This document shows positions 43,601-52,429 of a DNA stretch of 64,000 nt, piece after piece. The stretch is taken from positions 33,795 through 97,794 of the forward strand of contig NZ_AUCG01000004.1 in the NCBI RefSeq assembly GCF_000429645.1. The letters run 5' to 3'. The stretch comes from Niveispirillum irakense DSM 11586. Its GTDB lineage: Bacteria; Pseudomonadota; Alphaproteobacteria; Azospirillales; Azospirillaceae. The notes under the pieces were generated by a model. The model made no database searches. It was not told the origin of the DNA and saw only the letters and a list, made by a program, of their open reading frames with translations. Position 1 is the stretch's first letter, and each line of letters starts with the position of its first letter. A program made the position numbers and the translations under genes.

Positions 43601-46600
43601 TGCGCTCGGTACGACGATGTCGCGGTTGATCGCGAAACCGCCGGCCAACCCGTTGACGAAAAAAGCCGGCGTTCCACCGAGCGGGCTGTTGAGGTTGAGG
43701 AAGACGAAGAAGGACACCGCGTCGCCGCGTGAAGGGTCGGAGGCATCGACCGGCATCAGCGCGAAGGAGCCTAGCGCGCAGAGCGTAAAGGTGCCGGTCT
43801 TGACCATGATCTGGCCGTCGTAGCGCAGCGGGTCGCTCTGCTTATAGAGGCCGCCGGAGAGTTCCACCGATCCGCTGGAAAACTTGACCGACAGGCCGGA
43901 CAGATCAAGACTGTACTGGCTGTAGTCGGTGATCCGGGTGACGTCGACGCTGACCGACAGGTCCATCAGCTCCACCGACAGGCTCGACAGGTTGAGGCTG
44001 CCGTCGAACAGGACGCTGGCGACGCGCGTCGGGTTGTCCCAGCCCATGCCGATCCTGTCGGTATGCAGGGGGCCGAAGCTGCGCTGCACCGGAATCCAGA
44101 TGCGGCTTCCGCCGCTGCTGTTGCCGTCGTGAAGATCGACCCCCAGCCCGCAGCCGGACACCCATCCCGCCCGCAGGGAGAAGCCCGGATTGGCGACCGG
44201 GTTGGCCTGGGTACCGCTGCCGCCGGATCCCAGCAGATTCTGCGCCACCGCATTGGTGCGGGGGCCGCCGGTCACGCTGTCCGGGGCGAGCGGGATGGCA
44301 AGGTTCACGGCGTCCACCCCGCCACCATAGCGGCTGATCGGGGCGTCCTGCGCGAAGTCGAAGGCCAGCAGGCCGCGCGGCCTGATCGCACCCAGTTGGA
44401 AGCGACCGAGATCGACGAGCGGTCGACCGGCCTTGCCCTGAAAATCCACGCCGATGTTGACGAGCCGCAGCGTGACGGCGCCGAAGTCGGGGGTTCCGTC
44501 CCGGACCGGCACATAGACGGCAATCCCCGGCTTGGCCTCCGCCGGGTCGGCGCCGGCGAGCGTGATCCAATCGGTGTCCATGGCGCCGAGATGGAACAGA
44601 AGGTTGGGGGTCTGCTTGAGCGACAGGCCGGTGGCGGCGAAGCGGATCCCGTATTCACCAAGACCGGGACCGGGTTCCAGCCAGATGCCGCCGCCGTCAT
44701 CGAAGCCCAGCACCTGGACCGGGGTCTTGGCGAGCGTGGACAGGAACCCGGCGAGGAAGCCGGAGACGCCGAGCGCCCGCAGCGCGTCCGGCGTGTCAAG
44801 TCCGTATCGTCCGCTCTCCTCGGTCAGCAGCCGGGCGTTGGTCAGCACTCCGCCGGGCGTGAAGGGCAATGTGGCGGAGATCGGGGCGTCGAGCCAGCGC
44901 CCGACCGCCTGCGTGTTGAGCACGATCTCCGAAACGTAGCGCGGCAGCACGGTGGTCATCACGTCCAGTAACCAGCCGGCCAGCGCCTCCTCCAGCCGGT
45001 CGCCACCACCGTCGCCAGGGGTGATGCCGAAAACCCGCGGCAGCAGCTCGACCGCCACGGCGCTTGGTGCGCCGCCGGTCATCATCGGATCAACCCAGAC
45101 AGCAAGACCGCCGCGACCGCTGTCGTAACCGACCGTCAGCCCCGGTCCCTGGTCGTGCGCGATCATCGTCCTTGCGGTCAGCCCGAAGGAAAAGCGCGGC
45201 GTCGCCGCCCCGGCAAGCGGAATGCCCAGGCCGGTCGGCGTCAGGGTGACGACGACGTTGCCGGCGGTGGTCAGCGACAAGGTCGCCCAGATGCCCACCA
45301 GCCTGTCGGTTTCGCTTCCCCCGCTCCGCGCACCCGCCAGAATGGTTAGGGGGAGCCGGTTCGGCGCCGGTGCGTAAGTGACCAAGCCCTCGGCGCTCGA
45401 CACCCCGTCCAGTGCCGGGCGGAGCAGGCCGCTGACCGCGGCCGCGGTGGCCGTGGCGTTTGCCGGCGCCAGCCGGGCGCGCAGCCAGTCGAGCGCTGCG
45501 GTCTCCAGCGCCCCCCCCGTGGGTCCGCTCCCCGTTTCCTGGGCCGCGATCAGCGCCTGGATCAACGTGTCCACCTCCAGCGCGGTGGCGGCGGCGCGCA
45601 GGCCCGACACGAATCCGGCCAGCGCGGCGTCGCCCTTCGCCTCCAGCCCGTCCAACAGCGTCCCGCTCAGGGTCGTGAGCAGGGATTGCGCGACCTGCGC
45701 GGCGACCGCTGGCAGGAAGCTCTTCCAGCCGCCGAAGGGCACGAGGTCAAGGATCGGTCTTCCCTTCCCTTCCTCACCGATGGTCAGGTGGAACCCGGAA
45801 CCGCCGCCGCCTTCCAGGAACAGCGGTGCTTCGAGGCCGGGAATCGCTGCGGTCAGCCGGACGTGGCCATCGAGGTTCGGCTGGTGGTCGGCGGTCACGG
45901 TCAGGCCGAAGGCCATGCCGGTCAACCGGACGCCAGCCGCCAAATCCTGAGGTCGGGCAAGCGCCGGGGCCAGCGTGAACAGGCCGCTCGCCGGGTCGGC
46001 GGTGGCGGTCACCTGAAGGCCATAGGGAAGACCGGACAGGACAACGCCATCGGTGGCTGGTCCCAATGTCAAGCCGGCGGCGGTGCCGGTCGGTAGCCCG
46101 GTCAGCACCGTACGGAGCCGCTCAATATCCAGCCTGCCGTCGCGGCCCACCACGGCGCCGGACAGCAGCCAGCCCACCGGATCCTCGAACAGGCCGAGCG
46201 GTGACGCCATCCGCCACCGTCCGGTGTCGGGGTCGGCGGCGGCCAACCCGAAGGCCTGGAACAGGCAGCGCGCCAGCGGCTGGCGTGCGAGCAGCACCTC
46301 GTCCACCACTCCGGTGACGAAGGTGCCCAAGGCATAAGCCGGCGCGAGAGCGGCGAGCCGGGTGAGGAAGATGTCGGAATCGAACGGCCATAGGTCAATG
46401 GGGGCCGGCTGCGGAACGCTGCCGTCACCCCACGTCAGGGATACGGCGACCTGCGGTGGGGCTGTGCCGGTGGCGTTGCAGGAAAGCGTCGTCATGACGC
46501 TGAATCCGGCATCCGGCACGTAGAGGTCGAGGGTTGCGGTCAGGGTTCCCGTCTGGAGATCGACCTGCGCCATCAGCGACGGATCGAGGAAGGCCCCGAC

Positions 46601-49600
46601 CGTCAGGCCGCCGCGTGGCAGGGTCAGTGTCAGCGTGCGACCGTTGGCCATGGAAAGCGTAAACGGGCCGATGGCGACGGTTTCCAGCCCCTTGGCCATC
46701 TCCGCCACCACCGCCGACCGGGCATCCGCGTTGGCGAACAGGGCGACCAGCCGTGCGTGGAGCTGGCCGGCGGGGTCGCGGGCGACGGCGACGATCGCCT
46801 GTGGATCGGCGGCATATCCGTGGGCGGCATCGGTGACGAGGCCGAGACCGGCGAGCAGCGCCAGCAAGGGCCTTGGCATGAGCGGCAGCGTGAAGCCGAG
46901 CGCTTTGCCGACTGCCAGGAAAAGGGATTGCCGCGCCCCCGGGGCGGCGAGCAGGGTCTTGAGCTGCTTGGCGAGGAAGGTCTGCGGCGAGGCGATCAGC
47001 GCCTGCCAGCCGGCAGGGTCAATGCCGTAGAGGCCGTGGGTCGCCGGCACCGCCAGCCCCAGGTCGGTCAGGACGCGGTAGATCAGCTGGAAGCTGTCAT
47101 TGTGCTTGAAGGCCGTCGCCACGACGGTGAGGCCGGCATCGACCATCAGCAGGAGAAGAGTCGACTGTGCCTGGGACAGCGGGGTGGTGGTCGACAGGAC
47201 GTGCGCGGCGGTAAGGCCGTTGGCGGCCTCGTGGAGCTTGGCGACAGACAGGACCGGGTTGAGCGTCGCCGCCGGTGTCTTTCCGGACGGGTCGAGCGCC
47301 AGCGTGAGGCCCAGTGTCACGCTGGCCACCGGGTACGGCCCCGAGGGCACAAGGGGGCCGTCGACCCCCGACAGCACCAGCCTGACCAGCAGCCGTGGTG
47401 GACCACCGGCGCCATCGGTTGGCCGTCCGTCCGTCCAACCCAGGGCCAGCGGCTCCAGCTGGACCGTGGTGTCGGCCCGCACCCGTCCGGCAGTGACGCT
47501 GCGGCGGGTGACGAGGCCCGGAACCACCAGGGTCCGGCTCTCGTCCTGCCAGAGGCTGCCCATCAGCGGCCAGGGCAGGCCCAGCGGGACGAGGTACGGG
47601 TCGGTCGGCCCGCCGGTTCCGGCGATGGGGGCCGCCGTCGCCGCCGTTCCGTCGATTGCCCAGCCGAGCAGGCCGAGCGCCGCGCAGGCTCCGGCGTCCT
47701 CGGCCAGCAGCTTGCGGATCTGGTGGCGCAACTGGCCGATCGGGTCTGAGAAGCCGGTTGGTCGCAGCGCCGGCATGCCGGCTGGCCAGTCGATACCCGC
47801 CGGCATGAAGGGGCCAAGATTGGGCAGCAGGCCGAGCCAGCCGTCGAGCGCCAGGCCGCCACGCCGCTCCGCTCGGTAGAGGGCAACGCCGAGCACGCCG
47901 GCCAGGATCGCGCCGAAGGTCTCCGCCTGCCGGGTCACCAGATCGGCGAGGCCGGTTGTATCGGTGTATGTCATGTCGGTGCCGACCGACTGCGCGATGC
48001 CGTCCACCAATAGGGTGGGGGCGGTCGCCGACATCGACCAGCGCCATCCGTCGTAAGGGCTCCAGAACAGGGAGAGGCCGCCACCGGATACGCGCAGCGA
48101 CGCACCGGCCACCGCCGGCCCGGACGCTCCCTGGGGAAGGGTGGCGACGACGCCGACGCCGGGGAAGATCCGGGCACCGACGATCCCGGCACCGGCCACG
48201 GTTCCGGCGTCCAGCGCCAGCGCTTCGATCCGTAGCGCGAGGTCGAGCGTATGGCCACCGACCGGCAGGCTGGTGGCCACGCCGATCCCCAAGATCAGGC
48301 GGCGGGTCGAGTCCCTGCCTGGAGCGGTCGCGGACGGTTCCGTCACATAGGCCAGTAGCGTCGCCGGACTGCCGACCGGACCGAGCGCCACTCTCCACGG
48401 GTCGGCGGCGCTGCCGCTGCCGCCGACTTGGCCATCGCTCCCGTCGTCGCCGGTTTCGGTGCCCGACTGCCGCAGCACTGTGCCCATTGCCCGCAGCATG
48501 TGAACCAGGGCGGGCTTCCCGCCGACCAGGACGTCACCCCGGATCAGCGCTGCCCAGTAGCCGCCCAGCGCCGCCAGCGGATCCTGGGTCATTTGGATCA
48601 GGCCGGCCATGCTGAAGGGCGGCGTCAGCGCTGTCGGCCATGCCGCGCCGTCGACCGTCGGTGCGGCGACGCCGAGGAGTGCGGCCAGCGCCGGCCCGGC
48701 CGCACTGTCGGTGCCCAGCCCGAAAAGCGTGCCGAACGCGCCGCCGATTGCGCTGTTCAGCTCGGACTCGACAGTGTCCACCAGCGTGCCCGGCTGGGTC
48801 AGGTCGATCGACGGGTAATGGCCGTTGGGGGTCTGTACATCCTCCAGCCTGAAGGCCGGTCGAACCAGCGGCCCGCCAGCGCCGGTCGTCACCTCCATGC
48901 CTCCACTCAGCGCGCCGAACCGGTAGGCGCCACCGGCGACAGTCCCGGAGAACAGCGGTTCGCCCTCCGTGCCATTGGCCAACCTGATCCCCGCCTTGAA
49001 ATGACCAGCGGACAGCCCTGCGGCCCCATCACTGCCCCCGCCGGCCAGCGCGAAATCCAGGAATTCCAGCGCGGCCCGTCCGCTCAGGGCCACGCCCGAC
49101 GTTCCGAGCGCTTTGCCGGTCGAAACGAAGGCGAGGCCGGGGTAGAAATGGCGGACACCCTGCGGATCGACCTGTGTGCCGGCGGTCAGGGTCAAACTGC
49201 CGACACCATCGACGGCGAGCAGGTCCACCGCATAGGGTGCGTCGCGGGTCCCGCTGCCGGAGAGGTTGGCGGCGGGGCCGGTGGGGCCACCGATCGCAGC
49301 GGCAACCGCCCGCATCCAGCCGGACAGGACGTTGCCGTCAGTGGACAGCGCGGTGAACCAGTCGATGAAGGGGCCGGCGGGGTCGCCGCCGGAGGCGGCC
49401 AGGGCGACGAAACGGTCCCAACGCAGCAGCGGCAGGGTCACGCCGGAGACACCCGGCACGCGGGTGCCGAGTCCCAGTGCCGGCAGAAGGCAGGATAGGG
49501 AAGGCTGGTCGCCGACCGCCTTGCCTAACGCCGCGATTGCCAGCGTCGCGGTGGTCGACAGCAACTCTGCCCCGCCGACCGCCCGGAGGTCGGCCAGTGT

Positions 49601-50407
49601 GCGATCCTTGGCGACGGGATCGCCCGGCAGCGTCATCCGCTCGACCATCAGCGACACCGACACCGGCGGGTCTGCCGCCGGTGCCAGATCGAGCGACAGC
49701 CGGACCCCCTTGAACGAGAAGCCAGCGACCGCGACCAGCGGGGCGTTTTCCCCGGTGACCTCGAAGCCGATGGTGAAGGGATGGGCGGCCTGCCCGGCTG
49801 CCACGGACACACCGCCGCTCCCGAGCCGGATGATGGGGATAAGCCCCCAGATCCGCAGCGTGACACCGCTCTCCCCTGCCTCCGCCTCCACGCTGGCGGT
49901 GTGCGCCACGCCAAGGCCGAAGACCGTCGGCGGCTCGCCTGGGGCGCCGGCGTCGGACGGGTCCGGTCGCGTCACAAGATGGAGGCCGCTCGGTCGGTCG
50001 GTTCCCGACTGGTTGATCGGGTACCAGGTGCCGAGCGAACCCGGCTCCTTCACCGGAATGCCGAGCGAGCCGCCAGACATCTGTCCGATCAGTTGCGCCA
50101 GCACCAGAGCCAGCGTCGCCGGATGGTCGCCCAGCCCCTTACCCGATTTGGTGACGGGATCGCTGAACCAGCCTGGGTTGAGCCGGTAGCCGCCACCGGA
50201 GCCGACCGGTTCCAGCAGCCCCAGCGCCACGCCGAGCTGAAGCACGGGCGCGTCGATGCCCGCCCCATCGATCACGAACAGGTTGGCGTGATCGGTCGGG
50301 CCCCCGTTTGCTTCCGCGTCCGGCTCCACGCCGGGGATATCGCCGCCGCGTGCCGCCATGCTTCCGGGATGCAGCAGAGTCGGGTTCTCATCCGTCAAGG
50401 CCGTCAC
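40682..50407 (-). CDS. 3241-aa giant protein with DUF6603-like segment
   Basis: A GTG start at 50407 overlaps the stop of the upstream gene (GTGA). A region at about residues 2290-2575 (GTYWGAAGLRFSSFEIFDVF, then GGYHPAFQPPAHYPKVPRLGF and SFSIPFGATDRKDSATRPLSWEEFQQRML) matches what I recall of DUF6603, a domain of unknown function in bacterial and fungal giants. Earlier parts contain several divergent copies of an LGL...G-Y...DP-GW unit (near residues 63, 581, 1119, 1187 and 1384). There is no signal peptide or membrane helix; the chain is beta-rich and Gly/Ala/Leu-rich. Role unknown: scaffold, lipid-contact or large-particle component are possibilities only. Confidence 0.88.
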   Translation of the reverse strand: MTALTDENPTLLHPGSMAARGGDIPGVEPDAEANGGPTDHANLFVIDGAGIDAPVLQLGVALGLLEPVGSGGGYRLNPGWFSDPVTKSGKGLGDHPATLALVLAQLIGQMSGGSLGIPVKEPGSLGTWYPINQSGTDRPSGLHLVTRPDPSDAGAPGEPPTVFGLGVAHTASVEAEAGESGVTLRIWGLIPIIRLGSGGVSVAAGQAAHPFTIGFEVTGENAPLVAVAGFSFKGVRLSLDLAPAADPPVSVSLMVERMTLPGDPVAKDRTLADLRAVGGAELLSTTATLAIAALGKAVGDQPSLSCLLPALGLGTRVPGVSGVTLPLLRWDRFVALAASGGDPAGPFIDWFTALSTDGNVLSGWMRAVAAAIGGPTGPAANLSGSGTRDAPYAVDLLAVDGVGSLTLTAGTQVDPQGVRHFYPGLAFVSTGKALGTSGVALSGRAALEFLDFALAGGGSDGAAGLSAGHFKAGIRLANGTEGEPLFSGTVAGGAYRFGALSGGMEVTTGAGGPLVRPAFRLEDVQTPNGHYPSIDLTQPGTLVDTVESELNSAIGGAFGTLFGLGTDSAAGPALAALLGVAAPTVDGAAWPTALTPPFSMAGLIQMTQDPLAALGGYWAALIRGDVLVGGKPALVHMLRAMGTVLRQSGTETGDDGSDGQVGGSGSAADPWRVALGPVGSPATLLAYVTEPSATAPGRDSTRRLILGIGVATSLPVGGHTLDLALRIEALALDAGTVAGAGIVGARIFPGVGVVATLPQGASGPAVAGASLRVSGGGLSLFWSPYDGWRWSMSATAPTLLVDGIAQSVGTDMTYTDTTGLADLVTRQAETFGAILAGVLGVALYRAERRGGLALDGWLGLLPNLGPFMPAGIDWPAGMPALRPTGFSDPIGQLRHQIRKLLAEDAGACAALGLLGWAIDGTAATAAPIAGTGGPTDPYLVPLGLPWPLMGSLWQDESRTLVVPGLVTRRSVTAGRVRADTTVQLEPLALGWTDGRPTDGAGGPPRLLVRLVLSGVDGPLVPSGPYPVASVTLGLTLALDPSGKTPAATLNPVLSVAKLHEAANGLTAAHVLSTTTPLSQAQSTLLLLMVDAGLTVVATAFKHNDSFQLIYRVLTDLGLAVPATHGLYGIDPAGWQALIASPQTFLAKQLKTLLAAPGARQSLFLAVGKALGFTLPLMPRPLLALLAGLGLVTDAAHGYAADPQAIVAVARDPAGQLHARLVALFANADARSAVVAEMAKGLETVAIGPFTLSMANGRTLTLTLPRGGLTVGAFLDPSLMAQVDLQTGTLTATLDLYVPDAGFSVMTTLSCNATGTAPPQVAVSLTWGDGSVPQPAPIDLWPFDSDIFLTRLAALAPAYALGTFVTGVVDEVLLARQPLARCLFQAFGLAAADPDTGRWRMASPLGLFEDPVGWLLSGAVVGRDGRLDIERLRTVLTGLPTGTAAGLTLGPATDGVVLSGLPYGLQVTATADPASGLFTLAPALARPQDLAAGVRLTGMAFGLTVTADHQPNLDGHVRLTAAIPGLEAPLFLEGGGGSGFHLTIGEEGKGRPILDLVPFGGWKSFLPAVAAQVAQSLLTTLSGTLLDGLEAKGDAALAGFVSGLRAAATALEVDTLIQALIAAQETGSGPTGGALETAALDWLRARLAPANATATAAAVSGLLRPALDGVSSAEGLVTYAPAPNRLPLTILAGARSGGSETDRLVGIWATLSLTTAGNVVVTLTPTGLGIPLAGAATPRFSFGLTARTMIAHDQGPGLTVGYDSGRGGLAVWVDPMMTGGAPSAVAVELLPRVFGITPGDGGGDRLEEALAGWLLDVMTTVLPRYVSEIVLNTQAVGRWLDAPISATLPFTPGGVLTNARLLTEESGRYGLDTPDALRALGVSGFLAGFLSTLAKTPVQVLGFDDGGGIWLEPGPGLGEYGIRFAATGLSLKQTPNLLFHLGAMDTDWITLAGADPAEAKPGIAVYVPVRDGTPDFGAVTLRLVNIGVDFQGKAGRPLVDLGRFQLGAIRPRGLLAFDFAQDAPISRYGGGVDAVNLAIPLAPDSVTGGPRTNAVAQNLLGSGGSGTQANPVANPGFSLRAGWVSGCGLGVDLHDGNSSGGSRIWIPVQRSFGPLHTDRIGMGWDNPTRVASVLFDGSLNLSSLSVELMDLSVSVDVTRITDYSQYSLDLSGLSVKFSSGSVELSGGLYKQSDPLRYDGQIMVKTGTFTLCALGSFALMPVDASDPSRGDAVSFFVFLNLNSPLGGTPAFFVNGLAGGFAINRDIVVPSAADVLSFPLVQGARSSAVFGADPTPASALGLLSQVVRPDVGTYWGAAGLRFSSFEIFDVFALLLLKFGRDTEIDLIGVATATLPPQLPPSEALAYVELSLVASFKLAEGEISVTAQLSPSSFLLARDCRLTGGFALRFWFGDNPHSGDFVVTLGGYHPAFQPPAHYPKVPRLGFRWPVLDSSIASLGINGGSYFALTPSMIMAGASLKAMFTCGPLKAWFNAGADFLIAWQPFHFMADVHVTVGVSFGFEVLGISITVSAELGAGLVLWGPPFAGRVDIDWYVISFSIPFGATDRKDSATRPLSWEEFQQRMLPQPIAGVTANTVAGGNDAVQAVVTLQVADGLLDNGSEFGPAVRPTPFTLGVRSAIPASTIGMAGIDFTATSPEFGIRPMNLPDVTTAIQVTLEVEDDRGVWSTVPVDRPGVTVTAERGGAAAAMWSPQSFDPKGKPSAGFIADAVFGLSFGASSDHLVNALKPMDLLGSFGHEQARALPLPFARTPSPVVPAALPQTGRFATLMATVMADGPATLRAAILQQLEHHAVAVIRDQDLAVLARFADRLFRAAPSLAALGGDLATSARPAPISRRVSAVALPPIAAAPVRSPSLLGTTQAYALPGPAPVLRASGRSTPNGGDAESRSILLPHPRVSARWSDSGQRITSGGPLPTALAADEDGAVSLPMRPGVVAVLDAGSGPGTPRLEIATPSPAGTRVRIYAFDRIGRLLSADAEGGTLPEATQRIALLGHAAPVEDDGPAFGGGATGWNLRSILFQVGPYTLLGGGCTVRPQARSLMRHRQGEVKRGPVDGATLLSSNRIQSGDDATAPGWVETVFEGPVGTVAVVLAALDAEPRAAEAEVQLAATGSPWTVCYDGLATPTRRLTAVDGTILLFDAAALAPAAAGECHAVLVRGVEGLAGVYGFPTAPKAVAEGWADHRLPTLGRAVTPLPTRGRRSGIPVDRTPAVTVRLSRQSEASERR

Positions 50408-52365
50408 TCCCTGTCACGAGGCTGCTCCGCGACGGCTTGCGGAGAGCCGGAGAGCTGCGGGTTGAGGAGCGAGGCGTAGAGCGCCAGCGCGTGACCGGTG
50501 GTGCTGTTGAGCGGCGACAGGATGCCGCCCGACAGATGGATCAGGGACGGCAGCGGCGCCATCGCCAGCGGGCCGCCGTTGCCGGCGATCACATCGTTGC
50601 GGCGGATCAGCTGATAGCTGAACTCGGCTATCTTGTTATAATGCTTGGAGACGTAGGCTTCATCGCAGAAGCGCACGGTGCCGAACCCGTAGAGCGCCAT
50701 TAAATGCGGGCAGTGCTCCACGTCAGGGGCTTTCAGCCTAACGGCCGACAGTGCCGCCAAGGCCCCGCCATAGTCATGGCCGGTAACATAGGTTGCAACG
50801 TCGAAAAAGCCGTAGACGTTGGCGTTGAAAGTGCGGAGCACGGTGCCCCTATAGAGCAGGTCGCCGGTAAAAGTGCCTTGGACGTCGCTGCCGCGTCCTA
50901 GGGAATCGCGTTCGATGGTGCCGTATTTGCTAATCTTTCCGGTAAAGTTGCAGACGACGAGGCCGGTAACGGTATAGTTGGTGTCGTGAGAGTCATAGTC
51001 TTCGAAAATATTATAACCGGTACAGTGAGTGGATAGCACGCCGGCAACCGTTCCGTCGTCCTGGCGGGTAACGGTTCCCGTCAATGTAAAATTGAAAACA
51101 CCGTCCCGCTGGAGGGGGTGCTTGGGGTCCAACACCAGCTGGATCGAGACGACAACGCTGATCAGGTTGCCGTCGCCCTTGCCGGTCAGGACGGTGGCGT
51201 TGTCGGACAGCGTGTCCAAGAGTGCCTTATGGAACTTGACATGAAACGCGGTAAGGTCGGTCAGCACGAGTGCTTCCCTCGCCCCAAGGTATTCCTTCAG
51301 GGTGCCGTTGCCGTAGAGGCTGAGGCTCTCCGTCCAACTGACCGGTCCGCGAATGGCGACCGCGGCACCGAACGGCCCTTTGTACAGCGTCGCCCAGAGC
51401 ACCCCGCCGACGAGCACATCGGCGACCCGGCGGCAGCCCAGAGGGGGGGAGATGCCGAGCTCCGGGTGCTGGCGGCGCGCATAGACGTCGGCGCACAGGC
51501 AGGATAGGGTGTAGGCGAGATCGCGGTTGAACCCCGGTGGCGTGACATCGAGGGTGCCGTTTTCCGGCAGTGCTGGCAGCGGTTGGCCATAGGCGGTCTG
51601 GTAAAAGGCGGGGGTCCGATCTAGCCAAGGCGTGTCTATGGGCGGAATGCGCCCCTGGCATGGTTTGGCGGTGCCGGAATAGGTGAAGCCCGCCGGCATT
51701 CCGGCGCTGGATGGATAGAAATCCAACCCTTCGGCGTTGCACCGGAACAGGGCGGCCGTGGCGGGCGGCAGGGCCCTGGCGGCGCTGGCCGCGAACGCGC
51801 CGTCGCCGAAGGGCGGGGTGGAGAAGCTGTAGCCGCCGATGGCGCTGGCCGGGCTGGTCGCGGGCGCGGCGCCGCCGGGTCCGGCGCGACCGGGCCGCAA
51901 CTCCAGCGTCAGAAGCTGGGCGAGGGGGCCGCCCGGTCCCATGCCAACCACCAGCAGCGGATAATAGGCCGTGAAGCCGGGAACCCTCGCCACCGTCGCG
52001 AGTCCGTTCCACACCAGGGGGCGCAGGCTGTCGAACATGTGCGCGTATCCGGCGGCGATTTTTCCTTCCAGCCCGATCGAAGCCGGCGTGCTCCAGGTTT
52101 CGGTCAGATACTCCTGGACGAAGAAGCTCTGGAACAGCGGCCATCGCGCCGCCACCGCCAGCACGCACACCGGTGTGTCGATTCCGGCGATGGTCCCGGT
52201 CAGGAACATGCCCTGCGCCCCGCCCGCCGCCTTTCCCGTCGAAAAACTGGTGACGAGGTTGAGGCCGGACGGCGGAAAGACATCGACGAGATCACCGGCG
52301 GCGAGATCGACGAGATCGAGGAGAACCCTGGCGGTCTCGGCCGCATGTTCGACAACGCTGCCCAT
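50404..52365 (-). CDS. double lipase-3-fold protein lacking serine nucleophiles
   Basis: 653 residues from MGSVVEHAAE at 52365; longer reading upstream overlaps another gene. Two segments resemble class 3 lipases. The first (about 30-160) ends in VVGMGPGGPLAQLLTLEL, where GHSLGGALA is expected; the nucleophile Ser is replaced by Gly143. The second (about 500-630) has VTGHDYGGALAALSAV with Asp531 at the nucleophile position, then LYGFGTVR, RRNDVIAG (D591) and a His at about 625, as in the lipase triad. Asp in a GHDYGG elbow is the form used by epoxide hydrolases and dehalogenases. It is either a dead binding module or an altered hydrolase. Confidence 0.85.
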   Translation of the reverse strand: MGSVVEHAAETARVLLDLVDLAAGDLVDVFPPSGLNLVTSFSTGKAAGGAQGMFLTGTIAGIDTPVCVLAVAARWPLFQSFFVQEYLTETWSTPASIGLEGKIAAGYAHMFDSLRPLVWNGLATVARVPGFTAYYPLLVVGMGPGGPLAQLLTLELRPGRAGPGGAAPATSPASAIGGYSFSTPPFGDGAFAASAARALPPATAALFRCNAEGLDFYPSSAGMPAGFTYSGTAKPCQGRIPPIDTPWLDRTPAFYQTAYGQPLPALPENGTLDVTPPGFNRDLAYTLSCLCADVYARRQHPELGISPPLGCRRVADVLVGGVLWATLYKGPFGAAVAIRGPVSWTESLSLYGNGTLKEYLGAREALVLTDLTAFHVKFHKALLDTLSDNATVLTGKGDGNLISVVVSIQLVLDPKHPLQRDGVFNFTLTGTVTRQDDGTVAGVLSTHCTGYNIFEDYDSHDTNYTVTGLVVCNFTGKISKYGTIERDSLGRGSDVQGTFTGDLLYRGTVLRTFNANVYGFFDVATYVTGHDYGGALAALSAVRLKAPDVEHCPHLMALYGFGTVRFCDEAYVSKHYNKIAEFSYQLIRRNDVIAGNGGPLAMAPLPSLIHLSGGILSPLNSTTGHALALYASLLNPQLSGSPQAVAEQPRDRE

Positions 52366-52429
52366 GATATGGGGGCTCCCGTTCGGTCGGGGTTGGCGGC
52401 GGGCCGGCAACGTCCCGCCGCGGTTATGA

